Shown piece after piece: positions 14,639-22,239 of a stretch of DNA of 22,631 bases. The DNA comes from Chloroflexota bacterium (GTDB lineage Bacteria; Chloroflexota; Dehalococcoidia; UBA3495). Both the position numbers and the translations under genes were made by a program. The notes beneath the pieces are model-generated. The model saw nothing but the letters and a program-made list of their open reading frames with translations, had not been told where the DNA came from and did no database searches. The stretch's first letter is position 1, and every line of letters begins with the position of its first letter. Location of the stretch: the NCBI GenBank assembly GCA_002697005.1, contig NZUD01000051.1, positions 16,308 to 38,938 on the forward strand, read 5' to 3'.

Positions 14639-15745
14639 ATGGCCTTGCCACAGATTGGTACGAAAGCGGAACCGCAGATCATCCCCACCAATGCGGGCCT
14701 ACGGACCTGGGCCGTACCGCCAGAGGGATTACAGAACAACATCGTTCCCAACGACCTGTTTTACATCCGCAATCACTGGAAAGATAGCCCTGAGATCGAC
14801 ATCAACACGTTCACCTTGAAGATTGACGGTGAAGTTGAACGGGAGATTACACTGTCTTTCGAAGACCTCAAGAAACTACCTCAAAAGCGCTTCCAGGTTG
14901 CCTTCGAGTGTTGCGGCAATAGCCCGGTGCCTGAGTACTACACCAAGGCCTTGCGCATTAGCTCGGTCATGGAACAGATCAAGGGCCACGGCATCATGGG
15001 CAATGCCGAATGGGCGGGAGTCTCCCTCAAAGATGTGCTGGAACTGGCTGGAGTCAAAGACTCAGCCGTCGAAGTCATGTTTGAAGGCGCTGACCACGGC
15101 GCTGACGAAGTGGTAGGCGACCCTTCCGAAGTTACTTACGAGCGTAGTCTGCCCGTGAAGAAAGCCCTTCACGAAGACACCATCTTGGCCTACGAGATGA
15201 ACGGAGAGCCTCTGCCCAAGGACCACGGTTACCCGCTGCGTCTCTTAGTATCTGGCTGGTACGGGATGAACTCAGTCAAGTGGCTTGTGGGCATCCACGT
15301 GCTGGATCACAAGTTCGAAGGGTTCTACATGACCCAACGTTACATGACCATGAACGAACCAGGCAGCCCGGAGCCATATCGGTACTATAGCAAGCTTCAG
15401 GTCAAGTCCATCATAACCAACCCTGTCCCTGGTGAGATTGTGCCTCTAAGCGGGTACAATCTAGCGGGCGCCGCCTGGTCCGGCGAGGAAGACATCGAAG
15501 AAGTAGAGATTAGCACTGACGGCGGCGAGACCTGGGACCCGGTGGAGAAACTCCACGACCGTGAGGCTTACTCTTGGTACCGTTGGGAGCACACCTGGAA
15601 ACCCAAGGCGGCAGGCAAATACACTATCATGTGCCGCGCCACCAACGTGGAAGGCGTCACCCAGCCCTTAGAATTCCCGAATCCTTGGGACGGTCGGGGC
15701 TACGGGAACAACATGGTTTTCCCATACGAGGTAGAAGTCCGATAG
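14639..15745 (+). CDS. Sulfite-oxidase-family molybdopterin enzyme, copy 2
   Basis: 368 residues with the same architecture as the gene at 13039 but clearly divergent in sequence. The Mo-ligand is Cys91 in VAFECCGNS, a form closer to the ECxGNG pattern of sulfite oxidases. Pterin-binding residues are in DHGYPLRLLVSGWYGMNSVK. The C-terminal domain has VEISTDGGETWDPVEKL and FPNPWDGRGYGNN, the latter close to the N-P-x-G-Y/N-N ending of canonical family members. No signal peptide or haem domain. A strong GAGGAGGAG site (14625-14633) precedes the ATG. Having two such enzymes around one cupin suggests successive steps, a heteromer or different substrates. Confidence 0.92.
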   Translation: MALPQIGTKAEPQIIPTNAGLRTWAVPPEGLQNNIVPNDLFYIRNHWKDSPEIDINTFTLKIDGEVEREITLSFEDLKKLPQKRFQVAFECCGNSPVPEYYTKALRISSVMEQIKGHGIMGNAEWAGVSLKDVLELAGVKDSAVEVMFEGADHGADEVVGDPSEVTYERSLPVKKALHEDTILAYEMNGEPLPKDHGYPLRLLVSGWYGMNSVKWLVGIHVLDHKFEGFYMTQRYMTMNEPGSPEPYRYYSKLQVKSIITNPVPGEIVPLSGYNLAGAAWSGEEDIEEVEISTDGGETWDPVEKLHDREAYSWYRWEHTWKPKAAGKYTIMCRATNVEGVTQPLEFPNPWDGRGYGNNMVFPYEVEVR

Positions 15746-15798
15746 CAAACCTAACGGTGTTTCCTTGGAAGAATCGTTAAACGAACAAAGATACAAGT

Positions 15799-16080
15799 TT
15801 GAGCACATCTAACCGCGTCCCGGTACCACTCGCATTCTCATTGGTGCTGGCGATTGTCCTGGCCCTGATCATATTCTTCGGGGCTTGGGCTGCGTCGGCC
15901 GATGTGGGCGGCCAACGCACCTTGGCCTTCGGTCTACCCGGCACCACTACCACATCAAGTGGCTCCACTGTTAACGATCAGAGCTCAAGGCCGTTCCAAG
16001 TAGCCCGACTGAACGATCAAGGCACAGCAGGGGACACTTGGTGGGGTGGTGCGTTCTTGAGGGCTTGCCCCCTCCACTGA
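15799..16080 (+). CDS. Possible small single-pass membrane protein
   Basis: 93 residues if it starts at the TTG at 15799. Residues about 10-31 (PLAFSLVLAIVLALIIFFGAWA) form a convincing membrane helix or uncleaved signal anchor preceded by an arginine, after which a Ser/Thr/Gly-rich segment would be outside the cell. The rest has no recognisable motif and little sign of coding constraint. There is no ribosome site. It could be a real secreted or anchored peptide, the eroded start of a larger gene, or chance. Confidence 0.33.
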   Translation: MSTSNRVPVPLAFSLVLAIVLALIIFFGAWAASADVGGQRTLAFGLPGTTTTSSGSTVNDQSSRPFQVARLNDQGTAGDTWWGGAFLRACPLH

Positions 16081-16122
16081 AAAAAGGCCAGCTAGATCCA
16101 AAGCGATTAATCGAAAGGACAT

Positions 16123-16145
16123 AGGGAGGCTGTTCGGGCCTCCCT
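16123..16145 (+). promoter_or_regulatory. GC-rich hairpin in front of the MFS gene
   Basis: AGGGAGGC (16123-16130) and GCCTCCCT (16138-16145) pair perfectly over a seven-base loop, ending 16 bases before the MFS start. No T-run follows on this strand. The only purine-rich ribosome-like sequence near the gene is inside the stem. TAAGAT (16146-16151) just after the stem could be a -10 for a nearly leaderless mRNA. Confidence 0.4.
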
Positions 16146-16161
16146 TAAGATAACCAATACC

Positions 16162-17547
16162 ATGGCAGTCCCCACTACCCCGACTCACGCAACCACTCGC
16201 CCTCCCAAAGGGATCCACCAGGCCTGGATCATACTCGCGATTATAGCCATGGCCCAAATAGTGGGCCAATCCATCAGCATGGCGGCCGGAATCATGGTCG
16301 CGCCGTTGAACGACCCCGAAGGTGGCTTTGGCTGGAACATGGGGCTGATTGGCGCTGCCTTGGCCACCTACTACCTTTTCGGCGCCTTGGTAGCCCCGAT
16401 TACCGGCATGCTTGGCGACCGCTACGGTGCTCGCCCTGCCATGTTCGCCTGCGGAGTGCTATACGCCGTCAGCATGGCCCTTATCGGCTCCGTCAGCCAC
16501 CTTTGGCAGTTCTTCATCTATTTTGGGGTACTGTTGTCTGTCACCCAATCACTGGCTATGGTACCCATACTAGCTTCGGTCAACGGCTGGTTCAAACAGC
16601 GCCTTGGTCTGGCCACCGGGCTTCTCTGGGCCTCAGGTGGTGTTGGTGCGGCGATGGTTGCGCCGGGCATAGCGAGCCTACTGGACGCCTTCGGCTGGCA
16701 GACCACCTTCACAGCCATCGGAATCGCGGGCGGCGGAATTCTTATGTTATTAACGGTGTTCTTCCGTTCCAAACCATCGGATATGAACGCCACTGCCTTT
16801 GGCTCCCGAGCAGATGACCCACCAGAGGTATTCCAGAGCAAAGAGATCGAGCAGCTAAGATTGAAGGTCTTCAACAAGGCCATGCGCCGCACCCGGGCAT
16901 TCTGGAACCTGCCCACCATCCACGGCCTCGGCTGTGCCGGACACGGCATAGTCTTGATTTACTCTATCCCCTTGGCGATCGAGCAAGGGGTCAGCTTATC
17001 GGCGGCGTCATTCATCCTGGCGCTGATATCCATCTTCAGCATACTCGGCCGTTTCGTGGCTCCTATCCTGGCTGAACGTATGGGCGCCAAACCCGTAATG
17101 ATGTCGGCATTGTTCGTCCAGGGCATCACGGTGTTGGTGCTATTCTGGGCCCAGGATGCCTACGCGTTCTACCTGTTCGCAATCTTGTTCGGTCTGGGAT
17201 TCGGCGGCGAGATGTCGGCTTACCTGGTGGTCAACCGTCAATACTTCGGTACAGGACCACTGGCGACCCTCTACGGGTTCGAGATGATGGGCGCGCTCGC
17301 CGGCCACGCCATTGCCACTATATTAGGAGGACTAGCCATCTACGCCACCGGCTCGTTCAGCCCTGCATTGGTAATGTCCATGCTTTTCAGCTTCGCTGGA
17401 GTGCTGGTAATCTACAGTATGGAGTCCGGGGCCCGGATTTTGATACCTGACTGGGAAGACGCCCTCCCGGCGGAGGCAAGGTCTACACCAGAGATTTCAA
17501 ATCGAGCGGTTAGAGCTGCTCTCATCGAACAGCTAGATTCAGATTAG
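16162..17547 (+). CDS. Major facilitator superfamily transporter (OFA/monocarboxylate-like)
   Basis: 461 residues with about twelve hydrophobic segments in two halves, so an inner-membrane secondary transporter. The MFS motif A is seen after the second helix as MLGDRYGARP (83-92), with a weaker copy (ILAERMGAKP) in the second half after a cytoplasmic loop at about 210-250. The segment GWFKQRLGLATGLLWASGGVG matches the oxalate/formate antiporter and monocarboxylate transporter branch, so an organic anion is the best guess. No ribosome site is seen before the ATG. The cyclase-family gene follows after 32 bases, and the transporter may feed its substrate. Confidence 0.9.
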   Translation: MAVPTTPTHATTRPPKGIHQAWIILAIIAMAQIVGQSISMAAGIMVAPLNDPEGGFGWNMGLIGAALATYYLFGALVAPITGMLGDRYGARPAMFACGVLYAVSMALIGSVSHLWQFFIYFGVLLSVTQSLAMVPILASVNGWFKQRLGLATGLLWASGGVGAAMVAPGIASLLDAFGWQTTFTAIGIAGGGILMLLTVFFRSKPSDMNATAFGSRADDPPEVFQSKEIEQLRLKVFNKAMRRTRAFWNLPTIHGLGCAGHGIVLIYSIPLAIEQGVSLSAASFILALISIFSILGRFVAPILAERMGAKPVMMSALFVQGITVLVLFWAQDAYAFYLFAILFGLGFGGEMSAYLVVNRQYFGTGPLATLYGFEMMGALAGHAIATILGGLAIYATGSFSPALVMSMLFSFAGVLVIYSMESGARILIPDWEDALPAEARSTPEISNRAVRAALIEQLDSD

Positions 17548-17579
17548 TAACCACATCGAGTCTAAAGGAAGTGAGTGGC

Positions 17580-18254
17580 ATGGCTGAACTTATCGACTTG
17601 ACCCTTACTTTAGGTAGCGACCGAATCAGTCTGGTTCCCGGTCTCGTCGGGGTAGAGACCGAGCCGATCCAGACTCACGCCACTCATGCCAGATCCAATC
17701 AAAAACTGTGCCTCGCGACCCATATCGGCACCCACGTAGACGCCCCATTCCATTTCGTAGACGGGGCAACCACGGTCGAGAACATGCCGTTAGATAAGTA
17801 CGCCGGCCCGGCGATTTTGCTGGACCTCCGCGGCGCAGCAAAGGGACAATCGCCCTTATTGGTCACAGAACTAGCCAGCGCTGGAGCTAGTCCCGAAACA
17901 GTCGAAGGCAACATTGTCATATTATTCACCGGTTGGGCCGAAGCCGAATCCGGCGGCCCACGGTTCTACGGACACGGCCCATACCTCAGCACAGAAGGTG
18001 CCGCCTACTTGGCAGAGTGCGGGGCGAACGCCGTTGCGGTTGACTTCCCCATCGATAAACACCCCGATACCCCGCTGTCCACCATCAACGACTTCCCAGT
18101 GCACCGGCTGCTTCTGGGCCAGAACATACCTCTGATTGAGAACCTCATCAACCTGGACAAGCTGGTAGGCAAAGACTTTGAGCTCTGGGCCCTGCCATTG
18201 AAACTTCAAGGGGGCGATGGCGCTGCGACCAGAGCCGTAGCCCGCATCCTCTAA
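17580..18254 (+). CDS. Cyclase-family metal hydrolase (kynurenine formamidase-like)
   Basis: 224 residues. The family hydrolyses amides, formamides or cyclic intermediates using a divalent metal. The signature H-x-G-T-H-x-D-x-P-x-H is complete as HIGTHVDAPFHF (48-59), with His48, His52, Asp54 and His58. Later landmarks are ILFTGWAEA, an E/H region at GHGPYLSTEGAAYLAE, VDFPIDKHPD and a final segment IPLIENLINLDKL with the conserved E-N-L. The ATG at 17580 is preferred to a GTG at 17571 because AAAGGAA (17564-17570) is nine bases before it. The substrate is not readable; a role in organic acid or aromatic breakdown with the MFS transporter is inference. Confidence 0.9.
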   Translation: MAELIDLTLTLGSDRISLVPGLVGVETEPIQTHATHARSNQKLCLATHIGTHVDAPFHFVDGATTVENMPLDKYAGPAILLDLRGAAKGQSPLLVTELASAGASPETVEGNIVILFTGWAEAESGGPRFYGHGPYLSTEGAAYLAECGANAVAVDFPIDKHPDTPLSTINDFPVHRLLLGQNIPLIENLINLDKLVGKDFELWALPLKLQGGDGAATRAVARIL

Positions 18255-18262
18255 TCAGCGGC

Positions 18263-18892
18263 GTGGACTACCCGCACATATTGCTGGCCTCCGGAAACGG
18301 CGAGAAACTAGGCGCGTTCCGGACTGTTCTCAACGGCCTCCCCTTCAACCTGATCACGCCTGCAGAGCTTGGAGTAGCCGCCTCCACCCAAGAGTGTGGC
18401 GATACCCATGAAGCCATAGCCCTAGAAAAAGCAGTGGAGTGGTCCAAAGCCGGTTCCATGCTGGCCATCGCCTCTGACGGAGGGCTCGTCATACCAGCCC
18501 TTGGCCATTCTTGGGAGAGCCGCCACACCCGGAGATTCGCTGGAACGGATGTAGACGATGCCCGACGGGTTGACCGGCTGATGGAACTGATGGATCCTTA
18601 CAGAGGATCAGATAGAGCAGCATCATGGGCAGAGGCGTTGGCCATCGCCTACAAAGGCCGGGCTTTGGTCTCCTGGCAAATTCTGGGCGCTACTGGAGAA
18701 ATCGCTCAGGTCCGGCAACCCGGACCGGTCTCAGAATTCTGGGCCTTTACGGTCTGGTACTTTCCCAGCTACGGAAAGTCCTACAACGACTTGACACCCC
18801 AAGAACTATTATCTCTGAACGACCATTGGACCCGTCTGGGTCAACTGGTCCGCCGCTTCTTCCGGTCAATCTACGTTTCGCCTCTGGATTAA
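18263..18892 (+). CDS. Divergent HAM1/RdgB-like non-canonical NTP pyrophosphatase
   Basis: 209 residues from a GTG start eight bases after the cyclase stop, probably translationally coupled. HAM1 enzymes remove pyrophosphate from ITP, XTP and dITP. The N-terminal S-x-N-x-x-K motif is present as SGNGEK (10-15), the K-A helix as ALEKAVEWSKAG, and the metal site as IASDGGLVIPALG where the usual D-D-S-G-L has become S-D-G-G-L, keeping the second aspartate. SRHTRRFAG replaces the usual S-A-R-Y-A-G. The C-terminal half (aromatic-rich EFWAFTVWYFPSYGKSYNDL) differs from housekeeping RdgB, so a specialised or changed substrate is likely. Confidence 0.72.
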   Translation: MDYPHILLASGNGEKLGAFRTVLNGLPFNLITPAELGVAASTQECGDTHEAIALEKAVEWSKAGSMLAIASDGGLVIPALGHSWESRHTRRFAGTDVDDARRVDRLMELMDPYRGSDRAASWAEALAIAYKGRALVSWQILGATGEIAQVRQPGPVSEFWAFTVWYFPSYGKSYNDLTPQELLSLNDHWTRLGQLVRRFFRSIYVSPLD

Positions 18893-18921
18893 ATCCAGTG
18901 GTGCGATCATATCCTTTGGGA

Positions 18922-18971
18922 TACAATTAGTTCCCGTGCCTGAAACGGCTTCAAAGGCTATCTCCTCATAG
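18922..18971 (+). promoter_or_regulatory. Possible promoter and short leader ORF before the MoxR gene
   Basis: TACAAT (18922-18927) could be a -10; no -35 is convincing. Transcription would begin near 18934, right before a GTG at 18936 that opens an 11-residue frame ending in TAG at 18969-18971. That frame is in phase with the MoxR gene, whose GTG start comes two codons later. Confidence 0.3.
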
Positions 18972-18974
18972 ACG

Positions 18975-19937
18975 GTGACTCCCTTGACGACGCATGAAAC
19001 TGCCATCGAATACAGGTCCCCAGAGTCCATAGAGGATGTGCAGAACCTCCTTCGCAATCAGGTCTATGTCTCAGACCGAGCCTTGGCTGTCCCCATATTC
19101 CTGGCCATGAAACTTCAACGTCCTCTGTTTCTGGAAGGGGAAGCCGGGGTCGGCAAGACTGAGATTGCCAGGGCTCTTGCCAGTGGTCTGGGCACCAACC
19201 TGATCCGCCTCCAATGCTACGAAGGGCTAGACATAAACCAGGCCGTTTACGAATGGAACCACACCCGGCAGATTCTGGAGATTCGTCTGATGGAGGCTGC
19301 AGGGGGAGTTGACCGAGAAGCCGCAAACGCCGACCTGTTCAGCGAGAGATTCCTGGTAAAGCGCCCTTTGCTTCAGGCCATCGACGAAGCCCAAGAAAAG
19401 CCTCCGGTGCTACTGATCGACGAGCTCGACCGCTCCGACGAAGAGTTCGAGGGATTCCTCTTAGAGCTTCTGGCCGATTACCAGATCACAATCCCGGAAT
19501 TGGGCACATACAAAGCAGCGCACCCGCCCATCGTCATCATCACATCCAACCGGACACGTGAGATTCACGATGCGCTAAAACGACGCTGCCTGTACTACTG
19601 GGTGGACTACCCTGATTATCAAAAAGAGCTTCAAATCATCACCGCTAGAATCCCCGACGCACCACGCAAGTTGGCAGAACAAGTCACGGCGTTCATTCAA
19701 GAGATGCGGGAGACCGAGCTCTTCAAGATTCCCGGCGTGTCGGAGACCCTGGACTGGTTATCTGCTCTATTGGCACTGAACCAGACCGAACTAAACCCCG
19801 ACGTGATCGACGACACACTAGGAATGATGCTCAAGTACCAAGACGACATCGAGTCAGTGAAAGGCGAGCCTGTGCGGGCGATGTTAGAACGGTCCAAGAA
19901 CCGTGGACCGCGGCGCGGCGGCCGCCGCCGAGGGTAG
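18975..19937 (+). CDS. MoxR-family AAA+ ATPase (CoxD-like)
   Basis: 320 residues. MoxR ATPases act as chaperones with VWA-domain partners in assembling metal or cofactor centres; CoxD matures the Cu-Mo site of CO dehydrogenase. Seen here: GEAGVGKT Walker A (55-62), the motif LQCYEGLDINQAVYEWN typical of this family, VLLIDELD Walker B (145-152), IITSN sensor 1 and LKRRC arginine region. The end is Arg/Gly-rich (NRGPRRGGRRRG). The GTG start is forced, since an in-frame TAG lies two codons upstream; a TTG at 18984 is the alternative. No good ribosome site. The VWA gene begins one base after the stop, a typical functional pair. Confidence 0.92.
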   Translation: MTPLTTHETAIEYRSPESIEDVQNLLRNQVYVSDRALAVPIFLAMKLQRPLFLEGEAGVGKTEIARALASGLGTNLIRLQCYEGLDINQAVYEWNHTRQILEIRLMEAAGGVDREAANADLFSERFLVKRPLLQAIDEAQEKPPVLLIDELDRSDEEFEGFLLELLADYQITIPELGTYKAAHPPIVIITSNRTREIHDALKRRCLYYWVDYPDYQKELQIITARIPDAPRKLAEQVTAFIQEMRETELFKIPGVSETLDWLSALLALNQTELNPDVIDDTLGMMLKYQDDIESVKGEPVRAMLERSKNRGPRRGGRRRG

Positions 19938-19938
19938 C

Positions 19939-21279
19939 ATGACAACCGGCCCCATACCCATTATCCCCAACGACGCGGGCGCGGACGGTCACATCTTACA
20001 CAGCTTGACCCTGTTCGGGGAGATGTTGCGTAGGGTGGGGCTGGAAATCGGCTCAGGGAACATGCTGGACCTGGTGCGCGCCACCAACTATGTGTCCATC
20101 GGTAAACGAGGCGAATTCTACCAAGCCGCCCGCAGTATTCTCGTACACCGAAACCAGGATCTACCTATCTTCGATGAGGCTTTCCAAATCTTCTGGCGCA
20201 AGCCTTCCGACCGCACCACCACCATGGACCTACGCTCCCTTGGAGAGCAGAAGCGCTTTCGGAAGCCCCAGGTCAGCGTCGGCCGCGACGATGAGCCAGA
20301 GAATTTGGGAACCATACAAAGTGATCCTGACGATGACTCGTTCCAGAACGTCGACCTCAACCGGACCTATAGCGCGGTTGAGGTCTTCAGAGAAAAGGAC
20401 TTCTCCGAGTTCACATCCCTCGAGATGGCCGACGCTCGCCACATGATGGCCAGCCTAACATGGGACCTGGGACAACGCCGCCCCCGCCGATTAACACCTG
20501 GCCGATCCGGCCCGTTGGACATGCGTCACACCATGCGCCGGAGTCTGCAATACGGGGGAGAGTTTTTGGATCTCTCTCACCGCGCTCCCAAGCAAAAACC
20601 CCGGTCCCTGGTGCTAATCTGCGACGTCAGCGGGTCCATGGAACGTTACACCCGCATACTCCTGCAGTTCATCCATACGATCGCAGGGGGGCTAGGCACA
20701 GGTGGAATCGGCCAGACAGAAGCCTTCTTATTTGCCACACGCTTGACCCGCATCACCAGAAACCTGAAATACAGAAGTATCGACCAGGCCATCGACGAGG
20801 TGTCCAAAGCGGTGCCCGACTGGGCTGGTGGTACACGTATAGGCGATGCAGTGAAAACCTTCAACTATCAGTGGTTGCGCCGGGTACTCAAGGGACAGGC
20901 CGTGGTGCTGATAATCTCCGACGGATGGGACCGAGGCGACCCCGAATTGCTAGCCAAGGAAACCTCACGTCTGCAGCGCAGCTGTCACCGGCTCGTCTGG
21001 CTGAACCCGTTATTGGGCTCGCCAAGTTACCAGCCGTTAACCCAAGGGATGAAGGCTGCTTTGCCTTACGTCGACGATTTTCTGCCGGTGCACAACCTGA
21101 ACAGTCTGGAATCTCTGGCCCAACACCTAAGCAGCTTAGGTCCAAACCGTTCTCTAGTACAAGCTTACCGCACAGCCACTGCCGAAGAATCAGACCCAGA
21201 GCCCGCCTCCAGAGATCGCCCCATCGACCGGCTTAATCTGCCCACATTCCAACACCCCCAGTGGGGCAAACGTCCCTAA
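19939..21279 (+). CDS. VWA-domain protein, CoxE-like partner of MoxR
   Basis: 446 residues. The N-terminal part (1-215) has the CoxE-type helical region with an acidic linker (EPENLGTIQSDPDDDSF, about 119-135) and RPRRLTPGRSGPLDMRHTMR, which matches the R-x-x-x-x-G-x-x-D-x-R-x-T-x-R pattern of CoxE relatives. The VWA domain (about 222-400) keeps its metal site: DVSGS (229-233), Thr299 in GGTRIGDA and Asp328 in SDGWDRGD. The ATG at 19939 comes one base after the MoxR stop; GAGGG in the end of the MoxR gene serves as ribosome site. The likely role is to couple the ATPase to maturation of a metalloenzyme. Cox structural genes are absent nearby. Confidence 0.92.
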   Translation: MTTGPIPIIPNDAGADGHILHSLTLFGEMLRRVGLEIGSGNMLDLVRATNYVSIGKRGEFYQAARSILVHRNQDLPIFDEAFQIFWRKPSDRTTTMDLRSLGEQKRFRKPQVSVGRDDEPENLGTIQSDPDDDSFQNVDLNRTYSAVEVFREKDFSEFTSLEMADARHMMASLTWDLGQRRPRRLTPGRSGPLDMRHTMRRSLQYGGEFLDLSHRAPKQKPRSLVLICDVSGSMERYTRILLQFIHTIAGGLGTGGIGQTEAFLFATRLTRITRNLKYRSIDQAIDEVSKAVPDWAGGTRIGDAVKTFNYQWLRRVLKGQAVVLIISDGWDRGDPELLAKETSRLQRSCHRLVWLNPLLGSPSYQPLTQGMKAALPYVDDFLPVHNLNSLESLAQHLSSLGPNRSLVQAYRTATAEESDPEPASRDRPIDRLNLPTFQHPQWGKRP

Positions 21280-21280
21280 C

Positions 21281-22087
21281 CTATGCGCCGAACAAACGCG
21301 GATTGAGGGCACGAAGTAGCAATATCAGTCCAAAAGACATCCCGGCCAACAATCCGCCGGCTATAGCATCCAGGATGAAATGGTTGCCGGTAAGCGTGAT
21401 AGCGAAGAATGTCAGCACCGGATACAACAGACCCGTCATCCGGTAACGGCCGGGGAATGACCTCCAAAACAAGACTCCTAGAATTACCGTCCAACTGAAG
21501 TGAAGGCTGGGCATGGCGGCGGAGATATTGTAATAAGACGCCATACCCTCGCTGCCGTAGAACCTGGGGCCAAACTCTTGAATCGAGTCGGACAGCTCAA
21601 TACCGGGGATAGAGAATGGCGAGGCCACCGGAAAAATCATGAATGTGATCACTGCCACGGTGAGGTTAACAAACACAACTGTACGATAAAAGTTGTAATC
21701 CCGCCGGTTCTTTAAAAACAATATGAAAGCCGTCAGGAGAATCACTGGCCAATAAGTGACGATGTACACCCAGTTCATCGTTACCACCAACGGTCTTACA
21801 TTCTCCAACGCCCAGGACTGCCACCCAGGCTCCCAGAGAAACCCCAAGTCCCGCTGCAACAACATCACCTTCTCGCCATTGGTCAGGCCCTCAGCCCATG
21901 TGTCCGAATGGACCAGGCCTCGGGTGACGAAATAGAAGATATACGCTCCTACATAAAGGGCGATTTCATTGAGCGCGGCGCGGTGTTTCCACATGGCGGA
22001 GTACAAATTCGTTAAAAGACGCCCAGATAGTTTGGGTGCCTCCTTGTGTCGACTGGTTGCGATGATACCGATTAAATCATCCGTCAA
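21281..22087 (-). CDS. PAP2-family membrane phosphatase/phosphotransferase
   Basis: 268 residues if starting at the TTG (complement of 22085-22087); the ATG at residue 32 is the alternative, and neither has a good ribosome site. About six hydrophobic segments. The phosphatase signature is AMPSLHFSW (191-199, His196) and TGNHFILD (233-240, His236, Asp240), as in the inositolphosphorylceramide synthase-like PAP2 branch, which transfers or removes lipid head-group phosphates at the membrane. The first K-x6-R-P motif is weak: the region ENVRPLVVTMNWVY (95-108) may take its place. The gene ends one base from the VWA gene, tail to tail, and is divergent from the last gene in the window. Confidence 0.85.
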   Translation of the reverse strand: MTDDLIGIIATSRHKEAPKLSGRLLTNLYSAMWKHRAALNEIALYVGAYIFYFVTRGLVHSDTWAEGLTNGEKVMLLQRDLGFLWEPGWQSWALENVRPLVVTMNWVYIVTYWPVILLTAFILFLKNRRDYNFYRTVVFVNLTVAVITFMIFPVASPFSIPGIELSDSIQEFGPRFYGSEGMASYYNISAAMPSLHFSWTVILGVLFWRSFPGRYRMTGLLYPVLTFFAITLTGNHFILDAIAGGLLAGMSFGLILLLRALNPRLFGA

Positions 22088-22104
22088 TAAAACGTCAGAT
22101 AGCC

Positions 22105-22136
22105 TTGCCGTTGCTCTAGCACCCGAGCAACGGCAA
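22105..22136. repeat. Perfect 12-bp inverted repeat (operator-like)
   Basis: TTGCCGTTGCTC (22105-22116) and GAGCAACGGCAA (22125-22136) are exact complements with an eight-base centre. It ends one base before the -35 of a rightward promoter and lies 18 bases before the leftward TTG start. No T-run follows on the plus strand, so a regulator site is more likely than a terminator there. Confidence 0.6.
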
Positions 22137-22137
22137 A

Positions 22138-22167
22138 TTGACGCGGTCGCGACTGGCAGAGTATCCT
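22138..22167 (+). promoter_or_regulatory. Promoter for the gluconate-dehydrogenase-subunit-3-like gene
   Basis: TTGACG (22138-22143, five of six) is followed after 18 bases by TATCCT (22162-22167, four of six). Transcription would start near 22174, about 65 bases before the TTG start. The inverted repeat abuts the -35, a position common for activators. Confidence 0.45.
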
Positions 22168-22239
22168 TATTCCACTCCCATCTGCCACTTTCAAAGCTCT
22201 AACAAGTTCAGCCGATTCGCGCCAAATCAGGGACCGTCA

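Larger units (their letters stand above)
15746..16161. other. Spacer with possible small membrane gene and leader hairpin
   Basis: About 416 bases between the second sulfite-oxidase-family gene and the MFS gene. It contains the possible small ORF at 15799-16080 and the hairpin at 16123-16145. No clear terminator follows the oxidase gene; only a 5-bp stem near 15751-15780 is seen. Confidence 0.45.

Noticed and set aside
18884..18898. Palindrome CTGGATT-A-AATCCAG over the HAM1-like stop
   Set aside because: A one-base centre cannot form a hairpin terminator and there is no T-run; may be chance.
20460..21236. 258-codon frame inside the VWA gene, other frame
   Set aside because: Pro/Arg-rich shadow translation; the VWA frame keeps all metal-site residues.
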